Part shown: piece by piece, positions 1 to 8,969 of the stretch
Position numbering within the stretch: the stretch's first letter is position 1
Layout of the letters: each line of letters opens with the position of its first letter
Source: PALSA-610 sp038213435
GTDB lineage: Bacteria; Actinomycetota; Acidimicrobiia; IMCC26256; PALSA-610
NCBI GenBank assembly: GCA_038213435.1
Contig: JBBQTI010000002.1
Location: 106,266-170,265, forward strand
Reading direction: 5' to 3'
Length of the DNA stretch: 64,000 bases
Notes under the pieces: generated by a model
Database searches by the model: none
What the model was told of the DNA's origin: nothing
The model's input: only the letters and a program-made list of their open reading frames with translations
Position numbers and translations under genes: made by a program

Positions 1-2637
1 ACGGTTCGCATGGCATTGCACACCGGCGCCGCGAGCGAACGCGACCGGAGCTACTACGGCACCGAGGTGAACCGCGGGGCGCGGTTGATGTCGTTGGCAC
101 ACGGTGGTCAGGTCCTCGTCTCGGACGCGACCGAGGTGCTGTTGCGCAACCGCGTGCGTCTGCGGCCATTGGGTGAGCACCGGCTCCGCGGTCTGCGCGG
201 ACGGATGTCGGTGTACCAGGTCGTCGTCGACGGACTTCCGGCGGACTTTCCGATGCTCCGCGGCGGCGAAGCTCTGCGCGGCAACCTCACGCAGCAGCTC
301 AGCTCGCTCGTCGGCCGCGACGCGGTGGTCGAGGAGGTCGCCGAACTCGTCCGGTCGCACCGGCTGATCACGCTGAGTGGCGTCGGGGGGGTCGGCAAGA
401 CCCGGCTGGCACTCGAAGCGGGATCCGAGTTGGAGGGCGAGTTCCCCGACGGGGCCTGGATGGTCGAGCTCGCCTCAGTCGGCGACCCGGACTCGGTGCC
501 CGCGGCCGTCGCCTCGGTGCTGGGCATCACGCCGCGGGGCGACGCGGCGCTCATCGACACGATCGCCGAATCGTTGGGCGGACGCCGGCTCCTGCTGGTG
601 ATGGACAACTGCGAGCACATTCTTGCCGCCGCGAGTTCCGCCATCGCCGCGATGCTCGGCCGCTCGCGGAACGTCAAGATCCTGGCCACCACGCGCGAGA
701 CGCTCATGCTCGACGGCGAGACCGTGTTCACCGTGCCACCGCTCGCGCTGGAAGGAGGCGAGACCTCCGATGCCGTCACGCTGTTCGTGGACCGAGCGCG
801 CGCTGTGCGTCCCGACTTCGGGCTGGGAGAGCGCGAAACCGCCGCCGCGGTGACTGAGATCTGCGAGACGCTCGACGGGCTCCCACTGGGAATCGAGCTG
901 GCAGCGGCGCGCATGGCCGCCATGAGCGCGGTCGAGGTACGGGACCGGCTCGCTGATCGCTTCCGACTGTTGCGGGGGTCGACGCCGGTGCCGCAGCGAC
1001 AGCTCACACTCAGCGACGCGGTGGCATGGTCGTACGACCTGCTGAACGACGACGAGCGCGAGTTGCTCTGCCTGACATCGGTGTTCGCGGGCGGCTTCGA
1101 CCTCACGAGCGTGTGCGCGGTGCTCGACGGCGCCGACGACGACATCGACGTGCTCCGTGATCTCGACTCACTAGTCCGGAAGTCGCTCGTCGTCGCCGAC
1201 CACACCGCCACACGCACCCGGTACAGCCTCTTCGAGACCATCCGCCAGTTCGCCGACGACCGATTGTCCGAAACTGGCGCGCGCGATCGCACGCGCGATC
1301 GGCACGCCGCGTACTTCGCGCGTGAGGCGGCCAGGCGATGGGAGCACTGGAATGGTCCCGGCTGGCGCGACGCAGTCGACTGGGTCGAGGCCGAACTGGG
1401 CAACCTGCGGGCGGGATACCAGTGGAGCGCGGCGCGCGGAGACCTGGAGGTGGCGACCGACATCGCGGCCCACGCCGCGCTCATGGGGTTCTCGGTGCAG
1501 CTGTTCGAGACGCTGGCGTGGGCCGAGGAGCTGCTCGAGCGCGCGACCGCGGCCGACGTACGCCGGCTTCCCCGCTTGTGCACCGCCGCGGGCTACGCAT
1601 GCTTCGCCGGCAGGGCGCCGGCGGCCCGCGAGAGCGCACACCGGGCGACCGAGCTCGAGCTCGACAACCGCTACGACGCGTGCGAGCCGGGATACGCCCC
1701 GTTTGTCGAAGCGCTCTGCAACGTGTACTGCGGAGACCTCGATCGCTACATCGAGCTCACCGGCAGCGTTGCCGAGCGGTACGGCAGCGATCGGGGTTAC
1801 GGCATCGCGTCGTACGTCGACGGCCTCCAATCGGCCGGCCGGACCGACGAGGCTGTCGCGCTGGCCGAGGAATCCGTTGCCGCGGCGCGGTCTCTCGGGA
1901 ATCCTTACTGGATCTCGTACGCGCTCTGGATCGCGGGCATGGCGTTCTCGAAGGCCGACGTGCGACGTGCGTTCGCGGCGTGGGACGAAGGCTTCGCCTT
2001 CGTGCGTGAGCAACGGGTCGAGTTCTTCGAAGGCTTTCTTGCGCGCGACGCGGCGCGCCTGCACACCTCTGACGGCGAACCGGAGGCGGCACTAGTGCTG
2101 TTCGCCGACGCGATCGCCGCGTTCCAGCAGGCGGGCAACGTGCCCCAGTTGATCATCACGTTGGCCAGCGTGCCGGCGTTGTTCGAGCGGCTCGACCGGC
2201 CGGCGCCGGCAGCGATGCTGCTCGGGGCGCTATCGCGCGAGCCGTCGAGCGCACACCACGTCCCGGAACTCGCCGACCTCGGCAATCGCGTCAGCCGCGC
2301 GCTCGGGAAGACGCGCGCCGCCGACTTCATCGCGGAGGGCGCTGCGCTCGATCTCGGCGACGCGGCCGTCTATGCGCGTCAGCAGATCGACGTCGCGCGC
2401 CGCGACCCGGCCCCGCGGGCACGCGCAGTGCGTCCTGGTGGTTTGAGCCGTCGCGAGATCGAGGTGCTGAGGCTCGTGGCCGACGGCCGGACCGCCGGCG
2501 AGATCGCGACCCAGCTGTTCATCTCGTCACGTACCGCCGAGCACCACATCCAGAACATCTACACGAAGATCGGGGTCTCCAGCCGCGCCGCGGCGACGCG
2601 CTGGGCCGTGAAGCACCAGGTCGTCGTCGCCGGCTGA
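1..2637 (+). CDS. Cyclase-homology / NB-ARC ATPase / LuxR transcriptional regulator (5' end outside window)
   Basis: The frame is open to the window edge, so the N-terminus is missing; the first possible internal start is nt 10. The first ~75 residues are the end of a class III cyclase domain, with the canonical Asn and Arg of GTEVNRGARL. An NB-ARC/STAND ATPase follows: Walker A GVGGVGKT (nt 379-402), Walker B-like LLLVMDNCEH, and LDGLPLGIELAAARM. A TPR-like helical region comes next. The C-terminus is a LuxR/GerE helix-turn-helix starting at GGLSRREIEVLRLVADG. The domain order is that of AfsR/MalT-like large regulators, which couple ligand sensing and ATP binding to DNA binding. It probably controls the downstream co-directional genes (inference). 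The ligand is unknown. Confidence 0.93.
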   Translation, partial: TVRMALHTGAASERDRSYYGTEVNRGARLMSLAHGGQVLVSDATEVLLRNRVRLRPLGEHRLRGLRGRMSVYQVVVDGLPADFPMLRGGEALRGNLTQQLSSLVGRDAVVEEVAELVRSHRLITLSGVGGVGKTRLALEAGSELEGEFPDGAWMVELASVGDPDSVPAAVASVLGITPRGDAALIDTIAESLGGRRLLLVMDNCEHILAAASSAIAAMLGRSRNVKILATTRETLMLDGETVFTVPPLALEGGETSDAVTLFVDRARAVRPDFGLGERETAAAVTEICETLDGLPLGIELAAARMAAMSAVEVRDRLADRFRLLRGSTPVPQRQLTLSDAVAWSYDLLNDDERELLCLTSVFAGGFDLTSVCAVLDGADDDIDVLRDLDSLVRKSLVVADHTATRTRYSLFETIRQFADDRLSETGARDRTRDRHAAYFAREAARRWEHWNGPGWRDAVDWVEAELGNLRAGYQWSAARGDLEVATDIAAHAALMGFSVQLFETLAWAEELLERATAADVRRLPRLCTAAGYACFAGRAPAARESAHRATELELDNRYDACEPGYAPFVEALCNVYCGDLDRYIELTGSVAERYGSDRGYGIASYVDGLQSAGRTDEAVALAEESVAAARSLGNPYWISYALWIAGMAFSKADVRRAFAAWDEGFAFVREQRVEFFEGFLARDAARLHTSDGEPEAALVLFADAIAAFQQAGNVPQLIITLASVPALFERLDRPAPAAMLLGALSREPSSAHHVPELADLGNRVSRALGKTRAADFIAEGAALDLGDAAVYARQQIDVARRDPAPRARAVRPGGLSRREIEVLRLVADGRTAGEIATQLFISSRTAEHHIQNIYTKIGVSSRAAATRWAVKHQVVVAG

Positions 2638-2666
2638 CCCCCGCTCTGACTGCGCGAGCGGAAATA

Positions 2667-2678
2667 GGTAGGTCTACC
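2667..2678. promoter_or_regulatory. Small inverted repeat upstream of the 2778/3061 gene pair
   Basis: GGTAG-GT-CTACC lies about 100 nt before the start at 2778, in the only gap between the LuxR regulator and the next genes. It is a candidate binding site for that regulator, but the arms are only 5 bp. Confidence 0.25.
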
Positions 2679-2777
2679 GATGCCGCGCCCGCGGCCCGTC
2701 CGGATAATGACCTCTACGCCGGCCAACCGGGCGGCGGGAGGCGGATCCGCAGGGATCCATTCCGAAAGGGAACCGTC

Positions 2778-3050
2778 ATGATCCTGGCAACGACGACCGT
2801 CGAGAACGTCGACCGATTCCTCGAGGTATTCGGCACGAAGGGCGCCGACAAGCGCGCACTCCACGGCTCGAAGGGCTCGACCGTGTTCCGCGACCCCACC
2901 GAGGAGAACCGGGTGTGGGCGCTGTTCGACTGGGACGCCGACGGGTGGGCGAAGTTCGTGTCCGACCCGGAAGTGCCGCCGATCCTCAAGGAAGCCGGCC
3001 ACTTGGGCAAGCCCGAAGCCGCGCTGCTGCTCGGCTCCTACGGCGCGTGA
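2778..3050 (+). CDS. Small hypothetical protein, dimeric alpha/beta-barrel-like
   Basis: A 90-residue protein starting at ATG with an AAAGGGA ribosome binding site about 6 nt upstream. Size and pattern (MILATTTVENVDRFLEVF at the start, then acidic and aromatic blocks such as VWALFDWDADGWAKF) resemble the small antibiotic-biosynthesis-monooxygenase-like ferredoxin folds. No catalytic motif can be named. It ends 10 nt before the ligand-binding protein gene at 3061, so the two are probably co-transcribed. Function unknown. Confidence 0.75.
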   Translation: MILATTTVENVDRFLEVFGTKGADKRALHGSKGSTVFRDPTEENRVWALFDWDADGWAKFVSDPEVPPILKEAGHLGKPEAALLLGSYGA

Positions 3051-3060
3051 GGAGGCGACG

Positions 3061-4179
3061 ATGACCAGCACGATCAATCGTCCGGCGCGGGTCGGTCTCA
3101 TCACCGACCAGACCGGTGCGCTGTCCTTCATGGGCATCGCGAACGTGAACCTCACCAAGATGGTGATCGACGACATCAACGCGCGCGGTGGCCTGCTCGG
3201 TCGTCCGATCGAGTTGTTCGTCGAGGACAGCGCGACCGACGACGACGTGGCCGCAGCCGCGGCGACGAAGCTCGTCGAGCGCGAGGTCGACGTCGTGGTG
3301 GGCGGCATCTACAGCTCCACGCGCCAGGCCATCAAGGGGCCGGTCGTCGAGGAGGCGGGGAAGCTCTACCTCTACCCGGAGCAGTACGAGGGGCAGGAGT
3401 GTCACCCGCTGATCTTCTGCACCGGCCCCGTGCCCGCGCAGCAGGTCGAGCCGTTCTTCCCGTGGCTGATGCGCGAGACCGGCGCGAAGAGCTTCTACAT
3501 GCCGTCGGCCGACTACATCTGGCCGCACACGCTCAACAAGAAGGTGCGTGAGGTCGTCACCGCCGAAGGCGGCGAGATCGTCGGGGAGGAGTACTTCCCG
3601 CTCGATCACACCGACTACGAACGGATCGTCGACGACATCATGTCGACGGGCGCGGACGTCGTGTTCAACACGATCGTCCCACCCGGGCTCACGCCGTTCC
3701 TCGAGCAGCTGCACGGCGCCGGCTTCACCCGTCGCGGTGGGATCGTCGTCTGCACCTACTTCGACGAGAACTTCCTGAACCTGGTTCCGGCCGATCACGT
3801 CGAAGGCCTGTACGGGTGTCTCGACTACTACCGCGCCGTCGACGATCCGTTCAGCATGGAACTCCTCAACCGCTACGAACGGCTCTACCCCGGGAGCGCG
3901 ATGTTCACCGCGGGGAGCGCGTGCACCGGAACGTACCGGGCCCTCAAGCTCTGGGAGGCGGCCGTCAACGAAGCCGGCTCGCTGAACCAAGCCGACGTCA
4001 TCGCGGCGCTGGACCACGCCCGCATCGCGCAAGGTCCCGGAGGCCCGGCCGAGATGGTGCCCGGGCAGCACCACGTACGCATGAACATGTACATCGCTCG
4101 ATCCGAGGGCGGCACGTTCAACGTGGTGAAGAACCTTGGTCACATCGATCCCAAGGAATGCGAGGTCGGACAGATCTGA
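3061..4179 (+). CDS. ABC-type substrate-binding protein, UrtA/AmiC-like (Peripla_BP_6), without signal peptide
   Basis: A 372-residue type I periplasmic-binding fold similar to urea/amide/branched-chain amino-acid binding proteins. It begins directly with the first strand (VGLITDQTGALSFMG), followed by the lobe-1 pattern INARGGLLGRPIELFVED and VDVVVGGIYSSTRQAI. The start is well placed after GAGGAGG. There is no signal peptide or lipobox, and no permease or ATPase gene nearby. Secreted binding proteins have such a leader; cytoplasmic sensors such as AmiC do not. I therefore infer an intracellular ligand sensor, perhaps working with the upstream LuxR regulator. A transporter component encoded elsewhere is the alternative. 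Confidence 0.85.
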   Translation: MTSTINRPARVGLITDQTGALSFMGIANVNLTKMVIDDINARGGLLGRPIELFVEDSATDDDVAAAAATKLVEREVDVVVGGIYSSTRQAIKGPVVEEAGKLYLYPEQYEGQECHPLIFCTGPVPAQQVEPFFPWLMRETGAKSFYMPSADYIWPHTLNKKVREVVTAEGGEIVGEEYFPLDHTDYERIVDDIMSTGADVVFNTIVPPGLTPFLEQLHGAGFTRRGGIVVCTYFDENFLNLVPADHVEGLYGCLDYYRAVDDPFSMELLNRYERLYPGSAMFTAGSACTGTYRALKLWEAAVNEAGSLNQADVIAALDHARIAQGPGGPAEMVPGQHHVRMNMYIARSEGGTFNVVKNLGHIDPKECEVGQI

Positions 4180-4510
4180 CCTCTTCTGAGGGCGGCGCCG
4201 GCACCTATCGTCGGGATCGGCGCCGCCCGGGACTCACGCGAGTGCCTGCCCGAGTACCCGATCGACGAGTGACCCGGCGAGTGGGGCGGTGCGCGAGCGC
4301 ACCGAAGCTCGTAGCGTGCATGACTTCGTTACGCGAGCGGCGGCGCGACCTGATGTGCGATCACGCGCGCGCCCCCGTAAAGCGTACCGACCACGGCAAT
4401 ACAGGTATCCCAGTCGTGCCGTTCTGGCGCATGCGCGACCGTGCGCTCAGCTGCAGGTCGCGTGTCGCCAGAGGCGTTCGCGAGTGCGTTGCGCTCCTCG
4501 GGCGACTCGG
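4180..4510. other. Intergenic region between convergent genes, holding dispersed repeat copy 1
   Basis: No convincing gene is seen in these 331 bp. The 61-codon minus frame here has no family resemblance, and part of it is the dispersed repeat listed separately. The flanking genes converge (substrate-binding protein on plus, hemerythrin on minus), so terminators are expected. Confidence 0.6.
4416..4467. repeat. Dispersed 52-bp repeat, copy 1 (with hairpin)
   Basis: 51 of 52 bases match 9814-9865, also an intergenic site. The only difference is GGCGC here against GGGGC there. In this copy, 4424-4471 folds into a hairpin: arm CTGGCG...CGCGACC pairs with GGTCGCG...CGCCAG around a ~15-nt loop. 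Size, position and hairpin fit a REP-like intergenic element. Confidence 0.8.
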
Positions 4511-4930
4511 TCATCCGCGTTGCTTGACGTGTTCGATCCGCGCCGCGAGCTCATCGAGTTGTGCGCTCGTTGCGGCTTCGTCGAGTTGAGGAAGGAGCTT
4601 GCTCTCCTCCTCGGCCACGTGATCGTCGACGGCGCGGCGCAGCATGTCGACGGCTTCGACGAGCGGAGCGCCCTCGAGCGCGACGACGTACTCGATCAGG
4701 CTCTTGATGTGCGAGTGTGCCTGATCGAACGCCGCGATCAGATCCTCGTCGCCGAGCACTTCGAGAGCGATCGGATAGAGCGCTCCCTGCTCGACCTCGT
4801 CGTGAGCGGTAAGTGCGAACACGATCTGTCCGACCAGCACTCCGTCGTTGGTCTCGCCGAACTGCTCGAACAGCCCGCTCACGTATTCGTGATCGGCGAG
4901 GATGAGTTCGATCCCGGTCGGCATGCTCAT
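4511..4930 (-). CDS. Hemerythrin HHE-type protein
   Basis: A 139-residue all-helical protein. Iron-ligand-like His/Glu residues are spaced as in HHE cation-binding domains: ILADHEYVSGLFEQF near the start, ALTAHDEVEQGALYP, AHSHIKSLIEYV and DDHVAEEESKLLPQL. Such proteins bind di-iron centres and handle O2, NO or peroxide. Its ATG overlaps the TGA of the upstream catalase gene (ATGA, 4927-4930) and an AGGAG site lies inside the catalase end, so the two are translationally coupled. A shared role in oxidative stress is inferred. Confidence 0.88.
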   Translation of the reverse strand: MSMPTGIELILADHEYVSGLFEQFGETNDGVLVGQIVFALTAHDEVEQGALYPIALEVLGDEDLIAAFDQAHSHIKSLIEYVVALEGAPLVEAVDMLRRAVDDHVAEEESKLLPQLDEAATSAQLDELAARIEHVKQRG

Positions 4931-7104
4931 GCTCCTGTCGTGGCACGGGTCGGGTGCGGATCGAGGCGTTCCCAATGCCGGTGTTTGGCCACCGCGGCGA
5001 TCACGTAGTCGCCGAACTGGACGGTCGACTGGGTGGCCGTGACGATGCCCTGCTCGTCGACACCGATACCCGCACGGGCGAGGAGGTCGGTTCCGTCGCC
5101 CCACGCGCCGATGGTTTTGTGGTGCCGGTAGGCGGTCCGGATGTAGACGATCGCGGCGGGGTTCTCGGCAAGCCCGGCGCCGGCCGCGACGACGAAGGCG
5201 TCCGCTTCGACGGGAGACGCCGTATGAAACGACTTGTCGACCGTGAGTTGGTCGTCGCCGGTGCCGGTGACGGCGCCTTTGTGGGTGGCGATGAGGTACG
5301 CGACCGCCCCGCCCGCGAGCAGCGTGTCCTTGAGCGTGACGATCCCTGCGAGATCGGCGCCGTCGGCAGCGAGGATGTGCACGACGCGTCCATCGACCGG
5401 GAACGCGCCGTCGGTGATCATCGCCAAACTCGGAGAGACCTCGACGTCCGGGCGGGGGTCGCCGGTTGCTGCGACCGTGAGTCCGAGACCCATGCCCACA
5501 CGTTGGGCGAGCTCTCCATCTATGAGCGCGAGACGTTCGAGCATCGCGTCGACGACGGCTTGGACGTCGCACTTGCCGAGCTCGAAGGTGAAGGCGTCCA
5601 CGAGATGGTCTTGTTCGACCTCGGTCATGCTCTTCCAGAACATGTTGGCCTGCGCGTATTCGTCGTCGGGCCCGCGTTCGCGCACTTTTGCGCCCTGCAC
5701 CGGGCGTGGAACATGCACATAGCCGCCGTCGCCGTCGTCGGCGAGGAAGGGGCAGCCTCCGCCGATCGCGTTGGGAAGGAAGGACGTTCGACCAGTGTGG
5801 ACCGCGTCCTGGTGGAACCCGTCGCGGTGATTGTCGTTCACCGGTGCGTGGCTGCGGTTGATCGGGATCTGTGCGAAGTTCGGGCCGCCGAGCCGGGTCA
5901 GCTGCGTATCGAGATAGCTGAACAGGCGCGCCTGAAGCAACGGATCGTCGGTGACGTCGATCCCGCGCACGACATGACCCACATGGAACGCGACCTGCGC
6001 CGTCTCGGCGAAGAAGTTGGCAGGGTTGCGATTGAGCGTCAGGCGCCCGATCGTCTGCACGGGAGCGAGTTCTTCGGGGACGAGCTTCGTTGCGTCGAGC
6101 AGATCGATGCCCTCGAAGTACTGGTCGTCGGTGTCGGGCATGACCTGGATGCCGAGCTCCCATTGGGGAAAGGCTCCTGCACCGATCGCGTTGTAGAGGT
6201 CGCGCCGGTGGAAGTCGGGATCGACACCCGCCAGCATTTGAGCCTCCTCCCACACCAGGCCGTGGACGCCGAGCGACGGTTTCCAGTGGAACTTCACGAG
6301 CGAGGTGTCACCGTTGTCGTTGACGAGGCGGAAGGTGTGGACGCCGAACCCTTCCATCATTCGGTAGGAACGCGGGATTGCCCGGTCGGACATGACCCAC
6401 ATCAGCATGTGCGGTGATTCGGGGATGAGCGAGACGAAATCCCAGAAGGTCGAATGTGCCGTTTGCGCCTGCGGGATCTCCCGATCCGGCTCGGGCTTCG
6501 CGGCGTGGATGAGATCGGGGAACTTGATTCCGTCTCGGATGAAGAAGACGGGGATGTTGTTGCCCACGAGGTCGAACACGCCCTCGTCGGTGTAGAACTT
6601 GACCGCAAAGCCCCGCACGTCGCGCACCGTGTCGGCCGAGCCGCGCGACCCCACCACTGTCGAGAACCGCGCGAACACCGGGGTACGCCGTCCCGGTTGC
6701 AAGAAGTCTGCGCACGTCACGTCGCCGGCGTTGCCGTAGGCCTCGAACACACCGTGCACCCCTACGCCGCGCGCGTGTACGACCCGTTCCGGGATCCGCT
6801 CGTGATCGAAGTGCATCACCTTCTCGCGGAGGTGAAAGTCCTCGAGCAAGGTCGGGCCGCGCGCGCCGGCCTTCAACGAGTCGTCCGTGTGCGACAGGCG
6901 CTGGCCCTGAGCCGTCGTCAGGAAATCACTGTCCTGGGCAGGCACCCGACTCGATCGTGGCACCAACACGGCGGACCGGGCCGATTCCTCCGCGGGCGTG
7001 CCCGCCGACCTCGCCGCAGCACGCGACTCACTCGCGGCCGCCTTCTTCGCGGCCGCCTTCTTCGTCGGCGGCAACTTGCCGGACGGCGCCTTCTTCGTGA
7101 CCAT
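4927..7104 (-). CDS. katE: Large-subunit catalase (HPII/KatE type)
   Basis: A 725-residue haem catalase converting H2O2 to water and O2. Visible residues: distal His in RVVHARGVGVHGVF, distal Asn in LVGNNIPVFFIRD and proximal haem-ligand Tyr in RLFSYLDTQLTRLGG. The C-terminal flavodoxin/class I GATase-like domain of clade 2 catalases follows (VHILAADGADLAGIV onward), which explains the length. I chose the start at 7104 because GAGGAG precedes it and the frame upstream lacks homology. The N-terminus is a Lys/Ala-rich tail (TKKAAAKKAAASESRAAAR) encoded in part by a direct repeat near 7036-7065. This tail resembles histone H1-like DNA-binding tails. Confidence 0.95.
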   Translation of the reverse strand: MVTKKAPSGKLPPTKKAAAKKAAASESRAAARSAGTPAEESARSAVLVPRSSRVPAQDSDFLTTAQGQRLSHTDDSLKAGARGPTLLEDFHLREKVMHFDHERIPERVVHARGVGVHGVFEAYGNAGDVTCADFLQPGRRTPVFARFSTVVGSRGSADTVRDVRGFAVKFYTDEGVFDLVGNNIPVFFIRDGIKFPDLIHAAKPEPDREIPQAQTAHSTFWDFVSLIPESPHMLMWVMSDRAIPRSYRMMEGFGVHTFRLVNDNGDTSLVKFHWKPSLGVHGLVWEEAQMLAGVDPDFHRRDLYNAIGAGAFPQWELGIQVMPDTDDQYFEGIDLLDATKLVPEELAPVQTIGRLTLNRNPANFFAETAQVAFHVGHVVRGIDVTDDPLLQARLFSYLDTQLTRLGGPNFAQIPINRSHAPVNDNHRDGFHQDAVHTGRTSFLPNAIGGGCPFLADDGDGGYVHVPRPVQGAKVRERGPDDEYAQANMFWKSMTEVEQDHLVDAFTFELGKCDVQAVVDAMLERLALIDGELAQRVGMGLGLTVAATGDPRPDVEVSPSLAMITDGAFPVDGRVVHILAADGADLAGIVTLKDTLLAGGAVAYLIATHKGAVTGTGDDQLTVDKSFHTASPVEADAFVVAAGAGLAENPAAIVYIRTAYRHHKTIGAWGDGTDLLARAGIGVDEQGIVTATQSTVQFGDYVIAAVAKHRHWERLDPHPTRATTGA

Positions 7105-7267
7105 CGTGTGTGTGACTCCTCGTCGACGTGAGGACGTTCGATTGCGCAGCATCGCTACCCGCCCGCGCGGCGAGCGAACCGCCGATCTCGTTTTTGTCGG
7201 GTTGCGTTTAGTGCACGACGCGACGGGAACGAGAAGAGTCCCAACCGTTACGAACGAAGGAGCTGTC

Positions 7268-7777
7268 GTGCCCGATGATGCTGATGCTTCCGAACATGTC
7301 GCGGGGGGTGTGCTCGGCAAAGTCGTCGGCAAGTCCAAATCGGCGGTCGGAGCGTTGCTCGGGAGCGACGATCTGCGGCGGGAGGGGAACTTGCAACAGG
7401 CGCAGGTCGAAGCCGAGGCGGACGCCGAGCGCGACGAGGCTGCGGCCGAACTGCGACGTCAGGAAGTGGCAGTCGAAGAGCAGCGTGCCGAAGCCGCCGC
7501 CGAACGTGACCGGCTGCGCACGGAACTCGAAGCAGAGGACCGCAAGGAGCGCATCGCTGAGGACGAAGCCCGACGCGAGCGGCAGATCTCCGCGGAAGCC
7601 GTCCGCGAGCAGGCGGCAATCGAGGTCCGGGCGGAGGCGCAGGAGCGCGTGGCGGATTCGGAGGAGCGCGCGGCGGTGCAACGCCGAGCCGTGACTGCGG
7701 CCGAGGTGGCGCGGCTGGAGAGCGAGGCCGGGCATGCTGAACGGGCGGCCAACGCGATCGATCCGGAGGCGAAATGA
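7268..7777 (+). CDS. CsbD-like coiled-coil stress protein
   Basis: A 169-residue protein. I chose GTG 7268 because AAGGAG sits 5 nt before it; the frame is open further upstream but there only antisense to the catalase gene. Residues ~15-50 (GKVVGKSKSAVGALLGSDDLRREGNLQQAQ) resemble the CsbD general-stress motif, followed by a long charged Ala/Glu/Arg coiled coil. It is divergent from the catalase and overlaps the next gene by ATGA. A stress or envelope-associated role is inferred; biochemical function is unknown. Confidence 0.72.
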   Translation: MPDDADASEHVAGGVLGKVVGKSKSAVGALLGSDDLRREGNLQQAQVEAEADAERDEAAAELRRQEVAVEEQRAEAAAERDRLRTELEAEDRKERIAEDEARRERQISAEAVREQAAIEVRAEAQERVADSEERAAVQRRAVTAAEVARLESEAGHAERAANAIDPEAK

Positions 7778-8397
7778 CTATGGTCCGAAACGTCGGGCGG
7801 TCGACGATCGATCGCTGGTTGAGAGTCGGTCGGCTGCCGTTTGTCGCCGCCACGCGGCTGATCCCGGGCGGCGAAGGTCGGCGTAGCGCCGCCCGACTCT
7901 TCGTCGATCGTGCCGACGCCACCGTACGCGCGGCGGTCGGGGGGTTCCTCAACGACGTCGAGCTTCGCCAGGATGCGACCCGGCGCCGAGTCGCGGCCGA
8001 CGAACGGCAGCGAGCGGCCGAGCTCCGGAGCGACGCCGATGCCAAGCGGCGCGCGGCGGACGAACAACTCGCCCAACAGCTCGACGCGACGACCGGGTTG
8101 CGAGAGCGCGTCGAAGGTGACGCCCGCGCTCGTCTCCACGATGCCGACCGCAAGCGCGTTGATCTCGCGCGAAAGGCACAGAAGACTGCCGCGGCGCAGG
8201 CGCGCGCCGTCGAGCAGGCGGAGAAGAAGAAGCTCGCCGCGGCCGAGCGCGAGGCGAAGCGCGTGCGTCTCAACACGTTGGACGCGCAAGCCGCCGCGCT
8301 CGATCAAGAGTCCGACGTACTTACGGCACGGGACGAAGCGCAGAGGTTGCGCAAGGCTGCCGGCACCGCGAAGGCTGCGCGCAAGGGCACCGCCTGA
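7774..8397 (+). CDS. Hypothetical Ala/Arg-rich coiled-coil protein
   Basis: A 207-residue protein whose ATG overlaps the stop of the CsbD-like gene, so the two form one operon. The first ~60 residues look folded (STIDRWLRVGRLPFVAATRLIPGG). From about residue 60 it is an almost continuous heptad-rich helix full of A, R, K, D and E, ending in a basic tail (AAGTAKAARKGTA). No enzyme motif, signal peptide or membrane segment is visible. Pairing with the preceding coiled-coil protein is plausible but inferred. Confidence 0.7.
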   Translation: MTMVRNVGRSTIDRWLRVGRLPFVAATRLIPGGEGRRSAARLFVDRADATVRAAVGGFLNDVELRQDATRRRVAADERQRAAELRSDADAKRRAADEQLAQQLDATTGLRERVEGDARARLHDADRKRVDLARKAQKTAAAQARAVEQAEKKKLAAAEREAKRVRLNTLDAQAAALDQESDVLTARDEAQRLRKAAGTAKAARKGTA

Positions 8398-8451
8398 GGC
8401 AACTCGTTCTCGCGCTGCGCGGCGTCGTCGCCGAACCGGTGGCGTGCGCGG

Positions 8452-8946
8452 TCAGCAGACCTTGAGGTTCTGGAACGGGGGCGGACCGAGGAGCTCTATT
8501 CCGCGAGGATTCTCTTTCGCAGCCGCTTGGATGCGTGCGATGTCAACCGTCCCGGACGTGTCGCCGGTCGCCGGTTCGCTCGCGCCGCGGTAGAACGCCT
8601 GGCCGATCCCGGGCGTCTGCAAGGTGAGCAACCGCGCGTAGTCCGAGACCGCGAGAAAGGCGTGGGGTACGCCCTTCGGTGTGAACATCACGCCGCCGGT
8701 ACCAACCCGACTCTCCTTACCGTCGACAAGGACGACGATCTCGCCCTCCAGGACGTAGACCGTCTCGTCGGCTTCTGGATGTCGGTGCAGCGGAGTCGTC
8801 TTCCCCTGGGCCATGACGTCTTCGAACATGAAGAACGCGCCGCCGGTGTCTTCAGCCATGAGCTTCCAGGTGTGCAGGCCCCCTCCGAGGAACGACTGCC
8901 TGTCGCCTTCGCCTGCGGCTCGGATGATCGGAGCTAGAGCGTTCAT
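8452..8946 (-). CDS. Cupin-domain protein (quercetinase-like)
   Basis: A 164-residue single-domain cupin. Metal-binding motif 1 is TTPLHRHPEADETVYVLEGE (two His plus Glu) and motif 2 is FTPKGVPHAFLAVSD (His). Cupins of this type are mono-iron or manganese dioxygenases or isomerases of small aromatic or oxidised compounds; the substrate cannot be inferred here. It is divergent from the TetR gene at 9009, with a palindrome between them. It is therefore the likely target of that repressor. Confidence 0.85.
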   Translation of the reverse strand: MNALAPIIRAAGEGDRQSFLGGGLHTWKLMAEDTGGAFFMFEDVMAQGKTTPLHRHPEADETVYVLEGEIVVLVDGKESRVGTGGVMFTPKGVPHAFLAVSDYARLLTLQTPGIGQAFYRGASEPATGDTSGTVDIARIQAAAKENPRGIELLGPPPFQNLKVC

Positions 8947-8969
8947 TTGGGATCGCCTACTCTCAGTAG

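Noticed and set aside
4954..6417. 487-codon plus frame across the catalase gene
   Set aside because: Antisense to a catalase with all catalytic residues; no domain of its own.
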